This document shows, piece after piece, positions 1 to 8,825 of a stretch of 30,776 nucleotides of DNA; position 1 is the first letter of the stretch, and each line of letters opens with the position of its first letter. The notes under the pieces were generated by a model, which was not told where the DNA came from, ran no database searches, and saw nothing but the letters and a program-made list of their open reading frames with translations. The translations under genes and the position numbers were made by a program. The stretch spans positions 1 to 30,776 of the forward strand of contig CALJUL010000099.1 in assembly GCA_937975725.1 (NCBI GenBank), written 5' to 3'. The DNA comes from an uncultured Pseudoxanthomonas sp. Its GTDB lineage: Bacteria; Pseudomonadota; Gammaproteobacteria; Xanthomonadales; Xanthomonadaceae.

Positions 1-1149
1 CTGCGGCAGGAACATCTTGCCGGCGCCGAACAGGTCGCCGACCACGTTCATGCCGTCCATCAGCGGGCCTTCGATCACGTCCAGCGGGCGCGTGGCCTGC
101 CGGCGCGCTTCCTCGGTGTCCTCGTCGACGAAGGCGTCGATGCCGTGCACCAGCGCGTGCGCCAGGCGCGCGGCCACGGGCTTCTCGCGCCAGACCAGGT
201 CCTCGGTCTTCTTTTCGCCCTTCCTGCCCTTGTAGCGGTCGGCGATCTCCAGCAGGCGCTCGGTGGCGTCCTTGCGCCTGTTGAGGATCACGTCCTCCAC
301 GCGCTCGCGCAGGTCGGGGTCCAGGTCGTCGTAGACGGGCAGGGCACCGGCGTTGACGATGCCCATGTCCATGCCGGCCTGGATGGCGTGGTACAGGAAC
401 ACCGTGTGGATGGCCTCGCGCACCGGGTCGTTGCCGCGGAAGCTGAACGAGACGTTCGACACGCCGCCCGAGACCTTGGCGCCGGGCAGGTTGGCCTTGA
501 TCCAGCGCGTGGCCTCGATGAAGTCCACCGCGTAGTTGTCGTGCTCCTCGATGCCGGTGGCGACGGCGAAGATATTGGGATCGAAGATGATGTCTTCCGG
601 CGGGAAGCCCACGTCCTCGGTCAGGATGCGGTAGGCGCGGGTGCAGATTTCCACCTTGCGCGCGCAGGTGTCGGCCTGGCCCTGCTCGTCGAAGGCCATC
701 ACCACCGCGGCGGCGCCGTAGCGCAGCACCTTGCGCGCGTGCTCGACGAAGGCCGCCTCGCCTTCCTTCAGCGAGATCGAGTTGACCACGCCCTTGCCCT
801 GCAGGCACTTCAGGCCGGCCTCGATCACGCTCCATTTCGACGAATCCACCATCACCGGGATGCGGGCGATGTCGGGCTCGGACATGATCAGGTTGAGGAA
901 GCGTGCCATCGCCTTCTCGGAATCGATCAGGCCCTCGTCCATGTTGACGTCGAGGATCTGCGCGCCGTTGGCGACCTGCTGGCGCGCGACCTCGACGGCG
1001 TCCTCGTAGCGCTCTTCCTTGACCAGCTTGCGGAACTGCGCGCTGCCGGTGACGTTGGTGCGCTCGCCGACGTTGACGAACAGCAGGTCCGGCGTGATGA
1101 CCAGCGGTTCTAGGCCGGAGAGGCGGGTGGGGCGGGCTTGGGAGGGCAT
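1..1149 (-). CDS. metH: Methionine synthase MetH, pterin/cobalamin part (3' end beyond window)
   Basis: Cobalamin-dependent methionine synthase moves a methyl group from 5-methyltetrahydrofolate through cobalamin to homocysteine. The 383 visible residues begin at ATG 1147-1149 and run off the left edge. They match the pterin-binding domain, with NVGERTNVTGSAQF near residues 26-39, LDVNMDEGLIDSEKAM, and GKGVVNSISLKEGE. After about residue 350 the start of the cobalamin-domain helical cap appears (MDGMNVVGDLFGAGKMFLPQ). The homocysteine-binding N-terminal module of ordinary MetH is missing here and lies in the next gene upstream on the same strand (1310-2413), about 160 bp away. An in-frame start further upstream cannot be excluded because no stop follows directly before this ATG. 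The B12-binding and reactivation domains must lie outside the window. Identification is firm; the exact start is less so. Confidence 0.95.
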   Translation of the reverse strand, partial: MPSQARPTRLSGLEPLVITPDLLFVNVGERTNVTGSAQFRKLVKEERYEDAVEVARQQVANGAQILDVNMDEGLIDSEKAMARFLNLIMSEPDIARIPVMVDSSKWSVIEAGLKCLQGKGVVNSISLKEGEAAFVEHARKVLRYGAAAVVMAFDEQGQADTCARKVEICTRAYRILTEDVGFPPEDIIFDPNIFAVATGIEEHDNYAVDFIEATRWIKANLPGAKVSGGVSNVSFSFRGNDPVREAIHTVFLYHAIQAGMDMGIVNAGALPVYDDLDPDLRERVEDVILNRRKDATERLLEIADRYKGRKGEKKTEDLVWREKPVAARLAHALVHGIDAFVDEDTEEARRQATRPLDVIEGPLMDGMNVVGDLFGAGKMFLPQ

Positions 1150-1194
1150 CTTCGGCGGCGTCAGGCGAGGGTGGCCGGGAACAGGCCGGCCGTC

Positions 1195-1280
1195 GTCCCC
1201 GCGCAGGCGGGGACACGGCGGCTTGCGGCGGAGGTTTGGGAAATGCGCGCGATCGCCGTCCCGAGCCTTCGCGGGGACGG
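1195..1280. repeat. Pair of REP-like palindromes between the two methionine synthase cistrons
   Basis: Two hairpin-forming GC-rich units face each other in the 160-bp gap. The first is GTCCCCGC-GCAG-GCGGGGAC at 1195-1214. The second is CCGTCCC...GGGACGG at 1257-1280. Read in reverse complement, the second is nearly the same sequence as the first, so the pair is an inverted doublet of one element (core CCCCGCG-A/C-AGGC). This resembles REP/BIME-type intergenic repeats. In a transcript each unit could fold and affect mRNA stability or the relative level of the downstream half of MetH. That role is inferred only. Confidence 0.7.
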
Positions 1281-1309
1281 GTTCTTCGCGGTGACGGAGG
1301 AAAACGCGC

Positions 1310-2413
1310 TCATGCGGCCTGCTCCAGTTCGCCGGGCAGCCGCCGCGGCGGAATGCCGGCCACCGCGTCTGCGATCGCCTGGATGTGCGCCGGCGTGGTG
1401 CCGCAGCAGCCGCCGACCATGTTCAGCAGGCCGGACTCGGCGAATTCCTTGAGCGTGGCCGCCATTTCCTCCGGCGTCTCGTCGTACTCGCCGAAGGCGT
1501 TGGGCAGGCCGGCATTGGGGTGGGCGCTGACATGGCAGGAGGCGACGCCGGCCAGCGTCTCCACGTGTTCGCGCAGTTCCTTCGCGCCCAGCGCGCAGTT
1601 CAGCCCGATCGACAGCGGGCGGGCGTGCGCCAGCGAGGTGTAGAACGCCTCGGCGGTCTGCCCCGACAGCGTGCGGCCGGAGGCGTCGGTGATGGTGCCG
1701 GAGATCATCACCGGCAGCCGCGCACCGCGCGCGTCGAAGACTTCCTCGATGGCGTACAGCGCGGCCTTGGCGTTGAGCGTGTCGAAGATGGTTTCGACCA
1801 TCAGCGCATCGGCGCCGCCGTCGATCAGGCCGTCGATGGCTTCGCGGTAGGTGGCGCGCAACTCGTCGAAACTGGTATTGCGGAAGCCGGGATCGTTGAC
1901 GTCCGGACTGATCGAGGCGGTGCGGCTGGTCGGCCCCAGCACGCCGATGACGAAGCGCGGCTTGCCGGGCGTGCGCGCTTCGGCCGCGTCGCAGCACTCG
2001 CGCGCGACGCTGGCGCCGGCCTTGTTGAGTTCGTAGACCAGGTGCTCCAGGCGGTAGTCGGCCTGGCTGACGGCGGTGGCGTTGAAGGTGTTGGTCTCGA
2101 TCAGGTCGGCGCCGGCCTCCAGGTAGGCCGTGTGCACGCCGGCGATGACCTCAGGCCTGGTCAGCAGCAACAGGTCGTTGTTCCCCTTCAGGTCGTGGCC
2201 GGCGTGGCCGCAGTCGGGCCCGTGCACGTGGCCGTCCGGCGCGTGCAGGCGGTCGTAGCCTTCGGCGAAGCGTTCGCCGCGGTAGTCGGCTTCCTGCAGG
2301 CCGTGGCGCTGGATCATGGTGCCCATGGCGCCGTCGATGATCAGGATGCGCGTGCGCAGGGCGTCGAGCAGGGCGCCGGCGCGCGCGGGGTGCAACCAGG
2401 GCAGGGTCTTCAT
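1310..2413 (-). CDS. Homocysteine S-methyltransferase module of split methionine synthase
   Basis: This 367-residue protein is equivalent to the N-terminal homocysteine-binding domain of MetH, encoded as a separate cistron. It holds homocysteine on zinc and works with the MetH part encoded downstream at 1-1149. Visible family features are the start IIDGAMGTMIQRHGL (residues 25-39), ETNTFNAT (106-113), and the zinc cysteines in GLNCALG (Cys273) and GGCCGTT (Cys336, Cys337). Between the usual ERFAEGYD and DLKGNNDLL stands an extra His/Cys/Asp-rich stretch at residues 56-73, which could bind a second metal; that is inference. The ATG overlaps the stop of the upstream regulator by 4 bp (ATGA), so the two are translationally coupled. 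A stand-alone homocysteine methyltransferase of MmuM type is less likely, given the MetH-like sequence and the adjacent rest of MetH. Confidence 0.93.
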   Translation of the reverse strand: MKTLPWLHPARAGALLDALRTRILIIDGAMGTMIQRHGLQEADYRGERFAEGYDRLHAPDGHVHGPDCGHAGHDLKGNNDLLLLTRPEVIAGVHTAYLEAGADLIETNTFNATAVSQADYRLEHLVYELNKAGASVARECCDAAEARTPGKPRFVIGVLGPTSRTASISPDVNDPGFRNTSFDELRATYREAIDGLIDGGADALMVETIFDTLNAKAALYAIEEVFDARGARLPVMISGTITDASGRTLSGQTAEAFYTSLAHARPLSIGLNCALGAKELREHVETLAGVASCHVSAHPNAGLPNAFGEYDETPEEMAATLKEFAESGLLNMVGGCCGTTPAHIQAIADAVAGIPPRRLPGELEQAA

Positions 2414-3339
2414 GGCTTGCTCGCGGTCAGCGAAAGGACTTCGAAATGCGGCGGGCGGCGCTCGCGGGTGACCACGCCGGCGTTGGCGATCTCCAGCCCG
2501 GCCTTCTCGGCGAAGCGGCGCAGTTCCTTCTCGGTGAAGCCCAGGTTGACGTGGCCGTAGGCCTGCACCACGGCGCGGTGCTCGTGGCGGGCCAGGCTGC
2601 TCAGCAGCAGGCGCCCGCCCTTGCGCAGCACGCGCGCGGCCTCGGCCACGGCCTGCGCGGGCTTCACCGAATAGGTCAGCGCGTGCATCAGCACCACGAG
2701 ATCGAAGCTGTTGTCCTTGAACGGCAGGGCGTGCATGTCGCCCTCGCGCACTTCCACGTTGGGGAAGCGGCGCAGGCGTTCGCCGGCCGCGGCCACCACG
2801 CGGGTGCTGGTGTCCACGCAGACGTAGCGGTGCGAATGCGGCGAAAGCAGTTCCGCCAGCACGCCGTCGCCGGAGGCGATGTCCAGCACGTCGCCGGTCT
2901 CCAGCAGCGGCAGGGCGGTGCGCGCCAGCGCTTCCCAGGTGCGGCCGGGCGAATAGTGGCGCTCCATGTCGCCGGCCACGCTGTCGGCCCAGTTCTGGTC
3001 GGCGGCGCGGTTGGCCAGCACGCCGGGCACGCGCTCGGCGTCCTGCCGCAGCAGCGGATCGTCGCTGCCTTCGCGCAGGCTGCGCCAGAGTTCGCGCTGC
3101 ACCGGATCCAGGTGGACGTCGTCGAAGCGGTAATAGGCCGACACGCCGGCCCGGCGGTCGCGGACCAGGCCGGCCTCCTTCAGCTTGGCCAGGTGGGTGG
3201 ACACGCGCGGCTGCGCCAACTGGGTGATCGCCGACAGCTCGGCGACGGTCAACTCCTCGCGCGCCAACAGGGCCAGCAGGCGCACGCGGGTGGCGTCGGC
3301 GAAGACCTTCAGGCGCGCGGACCAGGCTTCCAGATCCAT
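2410..3339 (-). CDS. sahR: ArsR-type regulator fused to a SAM-dependent methyltransferase domain (SahR-like)
   Basis: The protein has 309 residues in two parts. Residues 1-75 form an ArsR winged helix-turn-helix, with VFADATRVRLLALL and recognition region QPRVSTHLAKLKEAGLV. Residues 125-309 form a class I methyltransferase fold, with motif I VLDIASGDG at 151-159, acidic Asp176 after strand 2, and DMHALPF near 201-207. Known regulators of this architecture next to methionine-cycle genes (SahR) sense S-adenosylhomocysteine and repress its recycling genes. The same role is inferred here because the gene heads the operon carrying both halves of methionine synthase. ATG 3337-3339 sits one base from a 30-bp palindrome, which leaves no room for a Shine-Dalgarno site outside the palindrome, and none is visible. 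Whether the methyltransferase domain is catalytic or only binds ligand cannot be told from sequence. Confidence 0.88.
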   Translation of the reverse strand: MDLEAWSARLKVFADATRVRLLALLAREELTVAELSAITQLAQPRVSTHLAKLKEAGLVRDRRAGVSAYYRFDDVHLDPVQRELWRSLREGSDDPLLRQDAERVPGVLANRAADQNWADSVAGDMERHYSPGRTWEALARTALPLLETGDVLDIASGDGVLAELLSPHSHRYVCVDTSTRVVAAAGERLRRFPNVEVREGDMHALPFKDNSFDLVVLMHALTYSVKPAQAVAEAARVLRKGGRLLLSSLARHEHRAVVQAYGHVNLGFTEKELRRFAEKAGLEIANAGVVTRERRPPHFEVLSLTASKP

Positions 3340-3340
3340 A

Positions 3341-3370
3341 AATATCTCAATATCGCGATATAGAGATATT
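3341..3370. promoter_or_regulatory. 30-bp palindromic operator before the SahR-like regulator
   Basis: The half-site AATATCTCAATATCG at 3341-3355 is mirrored by 3356-3370 with 14 of 15 pairs matching; the one mismatch is at 3349/3362. Size, AT-richness in GC-rich surroundings, and placement at the start of an ArsR/methyltransferase gene fit a binding site for that regulator, so autoregulation of the methionine operon is inferred. A possible minus-strand promoter is TTGACC (3397-3392), an 18-nt spacer, then CAGAAT (3373-3368). That would put the transcription start inside the palindrome, so a bound repressor would block initiation. Confidence 0.8.
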
Positions 3371-3429
3371 CTGATCCCGCCGGAGCGGCGCGGTCAACCC
3401 ATGGCATACGCCTGCGGATGGTGGCAGGT

Positions 3430-3435
3430 TACAAT
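3430..3435 (+). promoter_or_regulatory. Possible -10 box for the acyl-CoA dehydrogenase gene
   Basis: TACAAT at 3430-3435 lies 29 bp before the GTG start, in a locally AT-rich stretch that also holds ACTAAATTTC. No convincing -35 box stands at the usual distance, so this is a weak call. The gene is divergent from the SahR-like operon, and the 30-bp palindrome is about 60 bp upstream, so indirect regulation from it is possible but unsupported. Confidence 0.35.
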
Positions 3436-3463
3436 TGGTACTAAATTTCAGAGAGGGACGCCC

Positions 3464-4612
<1,149 letters not shown>

Positions 4613-4620
4613 TCCCGATC

Positions 4621-4763
4621 CCGTGGAAGCGGCGTCAGTCGCGACCGGGGGCAGGAGCGCATCGGCACGGATAAAAGCTTCATCGGCCTTGATCCGCGTC
4701 CATCCGCCCTGATCCGTGTCTTCCGGATGGGGTCCACGGTCGCGACTGACGTCGCTCCCACGG
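4621..4763. repeat. 143-bp element with 26-bp terminal inverted repeats
   Basis: The arms at 4621-4646 and 4738-4763 match in 24 of 26 positions (core GTCAGTCGCGACC). The interior contains two further related units, GATCCGCGTCCATC and GATCCGTGTCTTCC, in tandem at about 20-bp spacing. There is no coding capacity and no clear target-site duplication. It resembles a non-autonomous, MITE-like or REP-doublet intergenic element; from memory, sequences of this kind recur in Xanthomonadaceae intergenic regions. It fills most of the 248-bp gap between the dehydrogenase and the DUF885 gene. Confidence 0.75.
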
Positions 4764-4860
4764 ATCCGCAGCCCATCTTTCTTTGGTCACGGGACGGACG
4801 TGCCGGCATCGGCTAGAGTGCCGGGCACGGCTTGCCCCCTTCGTCCTCCTGGAGAACCCG

Positions 4861-6726
4861 ATGCGTAAGACCCTGATCGTCTGTGCCCTCGCACTGGCGC
4901 TGACCAGCGGCAACGCGCCCGATGCCGGCGCGGCTTCCCCCTCCGCGGCCACGGCCTCGCAGGCCGACATCGCGGCCGAGAGCGAGCGCCTGAACGAGTG
5001 GTTCGAGAAGAAGTACGAGGAGCAGCTCCGCTTCAGCCCGATCCAGCTCACCTTCCAGGGCCGCAAGGACCTGTACGACCAGGTGGACGACATGTCCGAG
5101 CAGGCCCAGCGCGATCAGGTCGCCTGGCAGAAGGCCAGCGTGGAGGAAATGGAGAGGTCCTTCGACTACGCCAAGCTCAGCGACGAAGCCAAGCTGTCCT
5201 ACGACCTGTGGAAGCTGCAATACGAGAACGCCCGCGACGGCCTGCCGTTCCTGGCCGACGGCTACGCCTTCGATCAGATGAACGGAGCGCAGAGCTTCTG
5301 GCCAACCTTCCTGATCAGCTTCCACAAGGTGGACGAGGAATCGGACTACACCGCCTACGTCGCGCGCCTGAAGGCCACCGCGCGCGCGTTCGACCAGTTG
5401 CTGGAGCGCGCGCGCGCCTCCGCCGCGCAGGGCATCCGCCCGCCCAAGTTCGCCTACGAGGGCGTGATCGACCAGTCGAAGAAGGTCATCGCCGGCGCGC
5501 CGTTCTCGGCCGGCAAGGACTCGGCCATCTGGGCCGACGCGCAGGCCAAGGCCGACGCGCTGGCGAAGGCCGGCAAGATCGACGCCGCGCGCGCCGCGGC
5601 GCTGAAGGAAGAAGCCCGCAAGGCGCTGCTGGAGCAGTTCAAGCCGGCCTACGAGCGCGTGATCGCGTGGAGCGAGGAGGAACTGCCCAAGGCCGCGGTC
5701 AACGCCACCGGCGTGGGCAGCACGCATCCTGACGGCAAGGCGTACTACGCCTACCAGTTGCGCCAGATGACCACCACCGACATGACCGCCGAGCAGATCC
5801 ATGAGCTCGGCCTGAAGGAGGTCGAGCGCATCAAGGGCGAAATGGTGGCGTTGAAGGACAAGGTCGGCTTCAAGGGCGACCTGGATGCCTTCTTCCACTT
5901 CCTCGACACCGACCCGCAGTTCAAGTATCCCAACACCGACGCCGGCCGCCAGTCGTACATCGACGACGCCACGCGCACGATCGACAACATCAAGAAGGAA
6001 CTGCCCAACTACTTCGGCCTGCTGCCCAAGGCGGACCTGGTGGTCAAGCGCGTGGAGCCGTTCCGCGAGCAGGACGGCGCCGCGCAGCACTACTACCCGG
6101 GCACGCCGGACGGCTCGCGTCCGGGCGTGTACTACGCGCACCTGTCCGACATGAACGCGATGCCCAAGACCGAACTGGAGGTCATCGCCTACCACGAGGG
6201 CCTGCCGGGCCACCACATGCAGATCTCCATCGCGCAGGAGTTGACCGGCGTGCCGAAGTTCCGCACCCAGGCCGGCTCCACCGCCTATGCGGAGGGCTGG
6301 GGCCTGTACGCGGAGTGGCTGGCGAAGGAGATGCCGGGCACCTACCAGGACCCGTATTCGGAATACGGCCGCCTGAGCTCGGAGATGTGGCGCGCGATCC
6401 GCCTGGTGGTGGACACGGGCCTGCACGCCAAGGGCTGGACCGAGCAGCAGGCGGTGGAATACTTCGATGCCAACAGCGCGGTGCCGCTGGCGGCGATCAA
6501 GTCCGAGATCCAGCGCTACCTGATCATGCCGGGGCAGGCCACCGCCTACAAGATCGGCATGATCCGCATCCAGGAACTGCGGAAGAAGGCCGAAACCGAG
6601 CTGGGCGACAAGTTCGACATCAAGGGCTTCCACGACGCGGTGCTGGGCGGCGGCGCGCTGCCGCTGACCCTGCTGGAACGCCGCGTGGACCAGTGGATCG
6701 CCAGCGTGAAGGCCAAGCAGGGCTGA
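4861..6726 (+). CDS. Exported DUF885-family metallopeptidase-like protein
   Basis: The 621-residue precursor begins with a signal peptide (basic MRK, hydrophobic TLIVCALALAL, then an Ala-rich region ending near AGAA at about residues 22-25), so the mature protein is probably periplasmic. The body matches the DUF885 family. It carries the zinc-site pattern YHEGLPGHHMQ (His445, Glu446, His451/452) and the downstream YAEGWGLYAEW segment, whose Glu would complete a gluzincin-like metal site. By family resemblance it is likely a zinc peptidase or carboxypeptidase-like hydrolase; the substrate is unknown. ATG 4861 is chosen because GGAG stands 8-11 bases before it and the signal peptide begins there. 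An upstream in-frame start at 4783 would bury the signal peptide. The gene stands alone and is followed by a terminator. Confidence 0.9.
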   Translation: MRKTLIVCALALALTSGNAPDAGAASPSAATASQADIAAESERLNEWFEKKYEEQLRFSPIQLTFQGRKDLYDQVDDMSEQAQRDQVAWQKASVEEMERSFDYAKLSDEAKLSYDLWKLQYENARDGLPFLADGYAFDQMNGAQSFWPTFLISFHKVDEESDYTAYVARLKATARAFDQLLERARASAAQGIRPPKFAYEGVIDQSKKVIAGAPFSAGKDSAIWADAQAKADALAKAGKIDAARAAALKEEARKALLEQFKPAYERVIAWSEEELPKAAVNATGVGSTHPDGKAYYAYQLRQMTTTDMTAEQIHELGLKEVERIKGEMVALKDKVGFKGDLDAFFHFLDTDPQFKYPNTDAGRQSYIDDATRTIDNIKKELPNYFGLLPKADLVVKRVEPFREQDGAAQHYYPGTPDGSRPGVYYAHLSDMNAMPKTELEVIAYHEGLPGHHMQISIAQELTGVPKFRTQAGSTAYAEGWGLYAEWLAKEMPGTYQDPYSEYGRLSSEMWRAIRLVVDTGLHAKGWTEQQAVEYFDANSAVPLAAIKSEIQRYLIMPGQATAYKIGMIRIQELRKKAETELGDKFDIKGFHDAVLGGGALPLTLLERRVDQWIASVKAKQG

Positions 6727-6755
6727 AGCATCCGCGCATCGCGGATCAGACGGAG

Positions 6756-6785
6756 AACCCCGGCCTTGCGCCGGGGTTTTTCTTT
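6756..6785 (+). terminator. Rho-independent terminator after the DUF885 gene
   Basis: A 9-bp stem, AACCCCGGC (6756-6764) with GCCGGGGTT (6770-6778), has a 5-nt loop and is followed by a T-rich run. A smaller hairpin, ATCCGCG-CAT-CGCGGAT (6730-6746), stands just before it. Together they should separate the DUF885 gene from the virD4 region. Confidence 0.9.
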
Positions 6786-7133
6786 GCGGAATGGAGAGCG
6801 GGAGCTATTGCAGATGATCCCGCCGCAGGTTTACGTTTCATGAAATTCCTGCCTGCTCCTGGGAGCAGGGTCTTTGGCGGCAGGAAAGTCCGAATCATGC
6901 AAAGTGATGAGCCTCGGCACAGGAACAGCCAAACGAGCAGACGATAGTGACATCCACGTGCCTGAGGCTTGCGAAGGAATGCGAAATCCACTCCGCAATA
7001 TTCAAATCAATTTACATTAGTTGAAAAGTGCCGCGTCAGGGCTGGACGCAACGATTCCCCTGTTTCATTCTCCCGCTGCCATGGCATGGCGCTGCCTTCG
7101 CCGATGGCGCATGGAATGAAAGGGAGCACGCGT
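6786..7133. promoter_or_regulatory. Non-coding region upstream of virD4 with nested inverted repeats
   Basis: No convincing gene is seen in these 348 bp. They hold the palindrome TTTCATGAAA (6836-6845), an 8-bp perfect inverted repeat CCTGCTCC-TG-GGAGCAGG (6852-6869), an outer repeat TTCCTGCC/GGCAGGAA (6846-6853 with 6879-6886) enclosing it, and a longer-range imperfect pair GCCTCGGCAC/GTGCCTGAGGC (6911-6920 with 6958-6968). An AT-rich tract at 6996-7028 is the likeliest promoter area, but no -35/-10 pair at standard spacing could be fixed. Function as a regulatory leader of the island is inferred. Confidence 0.5.
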
Positions 7134-8825
7134 TTGGAACGAAAGAAGGGATTCTTCCTGCTGGCAATGGGGTTGCTTGCCATCGTGGCCGGGAGCTATT
7201 TGGCCGGATATTCGACCCTGTGGTTGCTTGGGGTGGATGTGCCAGTGCGGTGGGATACCTACCTGAGCTATTGGCGTGCATTGGACCAGCCTCAGGTCAT
7301 GCCTCATGCCATGAAGATCAAGGCCGGCGGCATCCTGGGATTCGGCTTGCCCATGCTTGCCTTCGCAATGCTGGTGATATGGGCTTTAAAAGCGCCAAAG
7401 CAGGCATTGCATGGCGATGCCCGCTTTGCACGTGCTGGCGATCTGGCGCGGCGCGGCATGTTTTCGGCTGCACCGGAAAGCATCGTAGTGGGCAGGCTTG
7501 GCGGAAAACTGATCCGACTGCCCGGCCAGCAGTTCGCCATCCTGGCCGCGCCCACGCGTTCGGGAAAGGGCGTGGGCGTGGTGATCCCCAATCTCCTGGA
7601 ATATCAGGGGTCCGTGGTGGTCCTGGACATCAAGCAGGAGAATTTCGACCTGACCAGCGGCTGGCGCGCCAGCCAGGGCCAGGAGATCTATCTGTTCAAC
7701 CCTTTCGCTGAGGACCGCCGCACGCATCGCTGGAATCCGCTCAGCTACGTGTCGTCCGATCCCGCGTTCCGCATTTCGGACCTGCAGGCGATCGCCGCCA
7801 TGCTGTATCCGGACGGCGACGGCAAGGACAAGTTCTGGGTCAGTCATGCGCGGAACGCTTTTCTTGCTTTCACGTTGTACCTGTTCGAGAACCATGACGA
7901 AGAGCGCAGGCGGAAGTGCCCCCCGGAGCTGCTGTCCGTCCCCACGCTGGGACGCGTCCATCGGCTTTCCGCGGGCAATGGCTCGGACCTGAGGCAATAC
8001 CTGCAAGGGCTTTCCGGCAAACCTTTCCTCGGTGAGCATGCCAGGGCCGCGTTCGCCAACCTGCTTTCGCAGGCCGACGAGACGTTCTCTTCCATCCTTG
8101 GCACGTTCAAGGAGCCGCTGAACGCCTTCGTCAATCCGGTGCTGGAGGCGGCCACCAGCGGCGACGACTTCCGGATCACCGACGTGCGGAAGAAGCGGAT
8201 GACCATCTACATCGGCATCCAGCCCAACAAGCTGACCGAGAGCCGGGTGCTGGTCAACCTGTTCTTCAGCCAGTTGATCAACGAGAACACGCGCGAACTG
8301 CCGCAGTCCAACCCGGCGCTCAAACACCAGTGCCTGCTGCTGATGGACGAGTTCACCGCCATCGGCAAGGTGGACATCATCGCCAGCGCGGTGAGCTACA
8401 TGGCCGGCTACAACCTGCGTCTGCTGCCGATTATCCAGAGCATGTCGCAACTGGATGCGGTGTACGGCAAGGAGGTGTCGCGGACCATCATCACCAACCA
8501 TGCCCTGCAGATCATCTATGCGCCCCGCGAGCAGCAGGACGCCAACGACTATTCGGAGATGCTGGGCTACACCACGGTGCGCAGGCGCAACCGTTCGCAG
8601 TCGCACGGGCAGCAGGGCAGCGTGTCGTTTTCGGAATCGGAAGAGCGCCGGGCGCTGATGCTGCCGCAGGAGCTGAAGGCGATGGGGCCGGAGAAGGAAG
8701 TCTTCCTGTACGAAGGCATCCCGCATCCGGTGATGTGCCAGAAGATCAGGTACTACCAGGACAAGCATTTCACCCGGCGGCTGTTGCCGAAGGTGGACGT
8801 GAAATTCTTGGAGATAGAACAATGA
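7134..8825 (+). CDS. virD4: Type IV secretion coupling protein VirD4
   Basis: VirD4 is the inner-membrane ATPase that recruits substrates to a type IV secretion channel. Numbering is from TTG 7134, which gives 563 residues. There are two transmembrane segments (about 7-30 and 66-86) with a short periplasmic loop, Walker A PTRSGKG (140-146) and Walker B LLLMDEF (401-407). I prefer the TTG start because AAAGGGAG stands 7 nt before it; an in-frame ATG at 7116 lacks such a site and would add six residues. The all-alpha domain between the Walker motifs would be the XVIPCD-binding surface in Xanthomonas-type systems, which fits the XVIPCD-bearing lipase downstream. No virB genes, relaxase or plasmid genes accompany it, so the channel must be encoded elsewhere or be absent. 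Its stop overlaps the next start (ATGA). Confidence 0.93.
   Translation: MERKKGFFLLAMGLLAIVAGSYLAGYSTLWLLGVDVPVRWDTYLSYWRALDQPQVMPHAMKIKAGGILGFGLPMLAFAMLVIWALKAPKQALHGDARFARAGDLARRGMFSAAPESIVVGRLGGKLIRLPGQQFAILAAPTRSGKGVGVVIPNLLEYQGSVVVLDIKQENFDLTSGWRASQGQEIYLFNPFAEDRRTHRWNPLSYVSSDPAFRISDLQAIAAMLYPDGDGKDKFWVSHARNAFLAFTLYLFENHDEERRRKCPPELLSVPTLGRVHRLSAGNGSDLRQYLQGLSGKPFLGEHARAAFANLLSQADETFSSILGTFKEPLNAFVNPVLEAATSGDDFRITDVRKKRMTIYIGIQPNKLTESRVLVNLFFSQLINENTRELPQSNPALKHQCLLLMDEFTAIGKVDIIASAVSYMAGYNLRLLPIIQSMSQLDAVYGKEVSRTIITNHALQIIYAPREQQDANDYSEMLGYTTVRRRNRSQSHGQQGSVSFSESEERRALMLPQELKAMGPEKEVFLYEGIPHPVMCQKIRYYQDKHFTRRLLPKVDVKFLEIEQ

Noticed and set aside
3185..3463. Upstream in-frame extension of the acyl-CoA dehydrogenase
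   Set aside because: It would run through the divergent regulator gene and its operator; GTG 3464 gives the family-typical N-terminus with a good ribosome-binding site.
6969..7133. Upstream in-frame extension of virD4
   Set aside because: The added residues do not look like coding sequence and the Shine-Dalgarno site AAAGGGAG points to TTG 7134.
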